Assembly (NCBI GenBank): GCA_022708585.1
Contig: JAKIYJ010000084.1
Location: forward strand, 1-6,623
DNA length: 6,623 bases
DNA from: Bacteroidota bacterium
GTDB taxonomy: Bacteria > Bacteroidota > Bacteroidia > Bacteroidales > JAKIYJ01
Reading direction: 5' to 3'
A model generated the notes under the pieces. The model saw only the letters and a list, made by a program, of their open reading frames with translations. It made no database searches and was not told the DNA's origin. Below, one piece after another: positions 5,386 through 6,623 of this stretch (position 1 is the stretch's first letter; each line of letters begins with the position of its first letter). The position numbers were made by a program, and so were the translations under genes.

Positions 5386-6108
5386 TTAATTTTTATTTTG
5401 TTCTTGTTTAATCTTTTCAATTTGATTTGCAAAGTAACTACTTTTTTCTGGAAATTTCAAACTTAATTTTTCATAAATTTGAATTGCCTTATTATAATTA
5501 CCTTTACGAAGGTAAAGCACAGCAAATGTTTCAGTTAAAAAATCTTCATGCTCCTCGCAACTTTTTTGTGCAAGATTTACAGGATTAAAAAAATCTACTT
5601 TAAGCGGAGGAGAAATTTTAGGCGGATTTATTAAAAACTTATCTATTAATTCTTTCTTTTTATCTTTTTCTACCTTGTTATCATCTACATCTGCAATGTT
5701 TATATCTCTTTCTGTATTTTCATTCAAAACAGGAATTTCTTCTGAATAAACCGGTTTGTTATCCTGTTTATCATCCATTATATCAGAAATATAATTATCT
5801 TCTTCTGTTTTTGAAGTTAAAGCAGTAACTTCATACTTTATATCAATATTTTTATTACTTTCAGTTGCGTCATTTTCAATTTCATTAATAAGCCAGTAAA
5901 GTAAAGACCGATCATAAGTCAATGCTGCACAACTTTTCAACTTGTCTTTATAACTAATATGTTTGTTTTTATATAAGGCACAGATAAGCATAACATGTGC
6001 CGCTTGAAAATATGGATATTCTTCAATTAAATTTTCAAGTAACAAGATATCATTTTCATCAGATGATGAAGGTTTAGAAAGTAATTGAAAAAAACGCTCA
6101 CTGTTCAT
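5386..6108 (-). CDS. TPR-containing protein of the lptE-secG operon, function unknown
   Basis: This 240-residue protein has no signal peptide or membrane segment and is probably cytoplasmic. The N-terminal part (about 1-78) is helical, with LENLIEEYPYFQAAHVMLICAL (25-46; Tyr31, Pro32 and Tyr33 notable) and CAALTYDRSLLYWLIN (60-75), a block seen in Bacteroidota proteins found between lptE and secG. A long acidic, Asn/Asp/Lys-rich linker (about 79-150) separates it from a short basic segment KKELIDKFLINPPKISP (151-167). The C-terminus carries one clear tetratricopeptide repeat (about 189-222: ETFAVLYLRKGNYNKAIQIYEKL and KFPEKSSYFA), then a short charged helix. TPRs bind proteins, so a partner-binding role is likely, but no reaction or pathway is known to me. 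It starts 4 bases after the lptE stop and ends 5 bases before secG, so the three genes are very likely translated from one message. Confidence 0.85.
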   Translation of the reverse strand: MNSERFFQLLSKPSSSDENDILLLENLIEEYPYFQAAHVMLICALYKNKHISYKDKLKSCAALTYDRSLLYWLINEIENDATESNKNIDIKYEVTALTSKTEEDNYISDIMDDKQDNKPVYSEEIPVLNENTERDINIADVDDNKVEKDKKKELIDKFLINPPKISPPLKVDFFNPVNLAQKSCEEHEDFLTETFAVLYLRKGNYNKAIQIYEKLSLKFPEKSSYFANQIEKIKQEQNKN

Positions 6109-6112
6109 AATG

Positions 6113-6622
6113 CTACCAGTTTACTACAATTCTGTTAAAAATATCTTCAACAAGCGATTCACAAATCTGTTGAATAAGAGTATTTTCAACTGAGGAAAGA
6201 TTTAAACTGCTCTCATAATCTTCATATCTCGAAAAAGAAGACTCAAAATTCTGAAAATTATTAATATTATTCGTAAACTTAACATTAACTGTTATTGTCA
6301 ATCTGTTGAGAGCCGCTGTTTCATTACCTTGAATAGCAACAGGTTGAGTATTATAATTGGTTATAGTGCCTTCAATTATAATATCTCCATTCTTATCAAC
6401 AACATTTAAACGAGTTTGACTGGCAAATCTATTTCTCAATGTTTCAGTAAAAGTTTGACTCAATGTTGGCTGTACTATTTCGGCATTATTTGGAAAATAA
6501 TTAATAGTAACAGTTTGAATTTTAGGATCTAATGTACCACCAACAAAAGAATAATCAACAACACGACAGGCTGTAAAACTTGTATAAAAAATAATAACAG
6601 TAAAAATTTGCCCGATTTTCAT
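6113..6622 (-). CDS. lptE: LptE-family LPS-assembly lipoprotein
   Basis: LptE forms a plug complex with the LptD barrel and helps insert lipopolysaccharide into the outer leaflet of the outer membrane. The 169-residue protein begins with a lipoprotein signal peptide: Lys2, a hydrophobic segment IGQIFTVIIFYTSF, then the lipobox FTAC with Cys19. The mature part has the features of the Bacteroidota branch of the family: VDYSFVGG (22-29), TVTINYFPNNAEIVQPTLSQ (37-56), TFTETLRNRF (57-66), the GDIIIEGTITNY strand (79-90), AALNRLTITVNVKFTN (103-118), and the C-terminal IFNRIVVNW (161-169). The ATG at 6622 leaves a normal signal peptide, so the gene appears complete although only one base lies beyond it; the promoter and any upstream partner are outside the window. 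It is the first visible gene of the lptE-TPR-secG operon. Confidence 0.92.
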   Translation of the reverse strand: MKIGQIFTVIIFYTSFTACRVVDYSFVGGTLDPKIQTVTINYFPNNAEIVQPTLSQTFTETLRNRFASQTRLNVVDKNGDIIIEGTITNYNTQPVAIQGNETAALNRLTITVNVKFTNNINNFQNFESSFSRYEDYESSLNLSSVENTLIQQICESLVEDIFNRIVVNW

Positions 6623-6623
6623 T

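Noticed and set aside
5232..5432. 66-codon minus-strand frame overlapping secG and the end of the TPR gene
   Set aside because: It overlaps two well-supported genes in another frame, and its Phe/Lys/Asn-rich product looks like an out-of-frame translation.

Overview
This is an AT-rich window with the gene content and order of a Bacteroidota (probably Bacteroidales-like) chromosome. The clues are an LptE-family lipoprotein, a TPR protein and SecG in one tight operon, a prs-rplY (ctc-type L25) pair, a Bacteroidota -7 promoter motif (TAnnTTTG) in front of prs, and a lipoprotein of the kind that precedes an OmpA domain in this phylum. All coding is ordinary housekeeping; all reading frames are intact and use the standard code.

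Layout. 1-229 (-): the first 76 codons of a coiled-coil lipoprotein that runs off the left edge. 230-521: a non-coding gap holding a 145-bp element with 22-bp imperfect terminal inverted repeats. 522-2113 (-): prs followed by rplY. 2114-2397: a divergent promoter region that contains one copy of a dispersed intergenic repeat. 2398-3051 (+): folE. 3056-4423 (-): a dihydropyrimidinase/hydantoinase-type amidohydrolase converging on folE with only 4 bases between the stops. 4424-5035: a 612-bp gene-free stretch with a fragment of the dispersed repeat, three separate hairpins and a second full copy of the repeat. 5036-6622 (-): lptE, a TPR gene and secG, transcribed in that order with gaps of 4 and 5 bases.

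Function. Prs makes PRPP, L25/Ctc binds 5S rRNA, FolE starts pterin synthesis from GTP, and the amidohydrolase opens cyclic diamide rings such as dihydropyrimidines or hydantoins. LptE and SecG serve the cell envelope: LPS delivery to the outer membrane and protein export through SecYEG. No defence system, phage, CRISPR array or intact transposase gene is visible.

The unusual content is in the non-coding DNA. At least four kinds of palindromic or repeated element are packed into about 1.2 kb of intergenic sequence, which suggests a genome colonised by small non-autonomous repeats (MITE- or REP-like). I cannot show mobility or novelty from this window alone.
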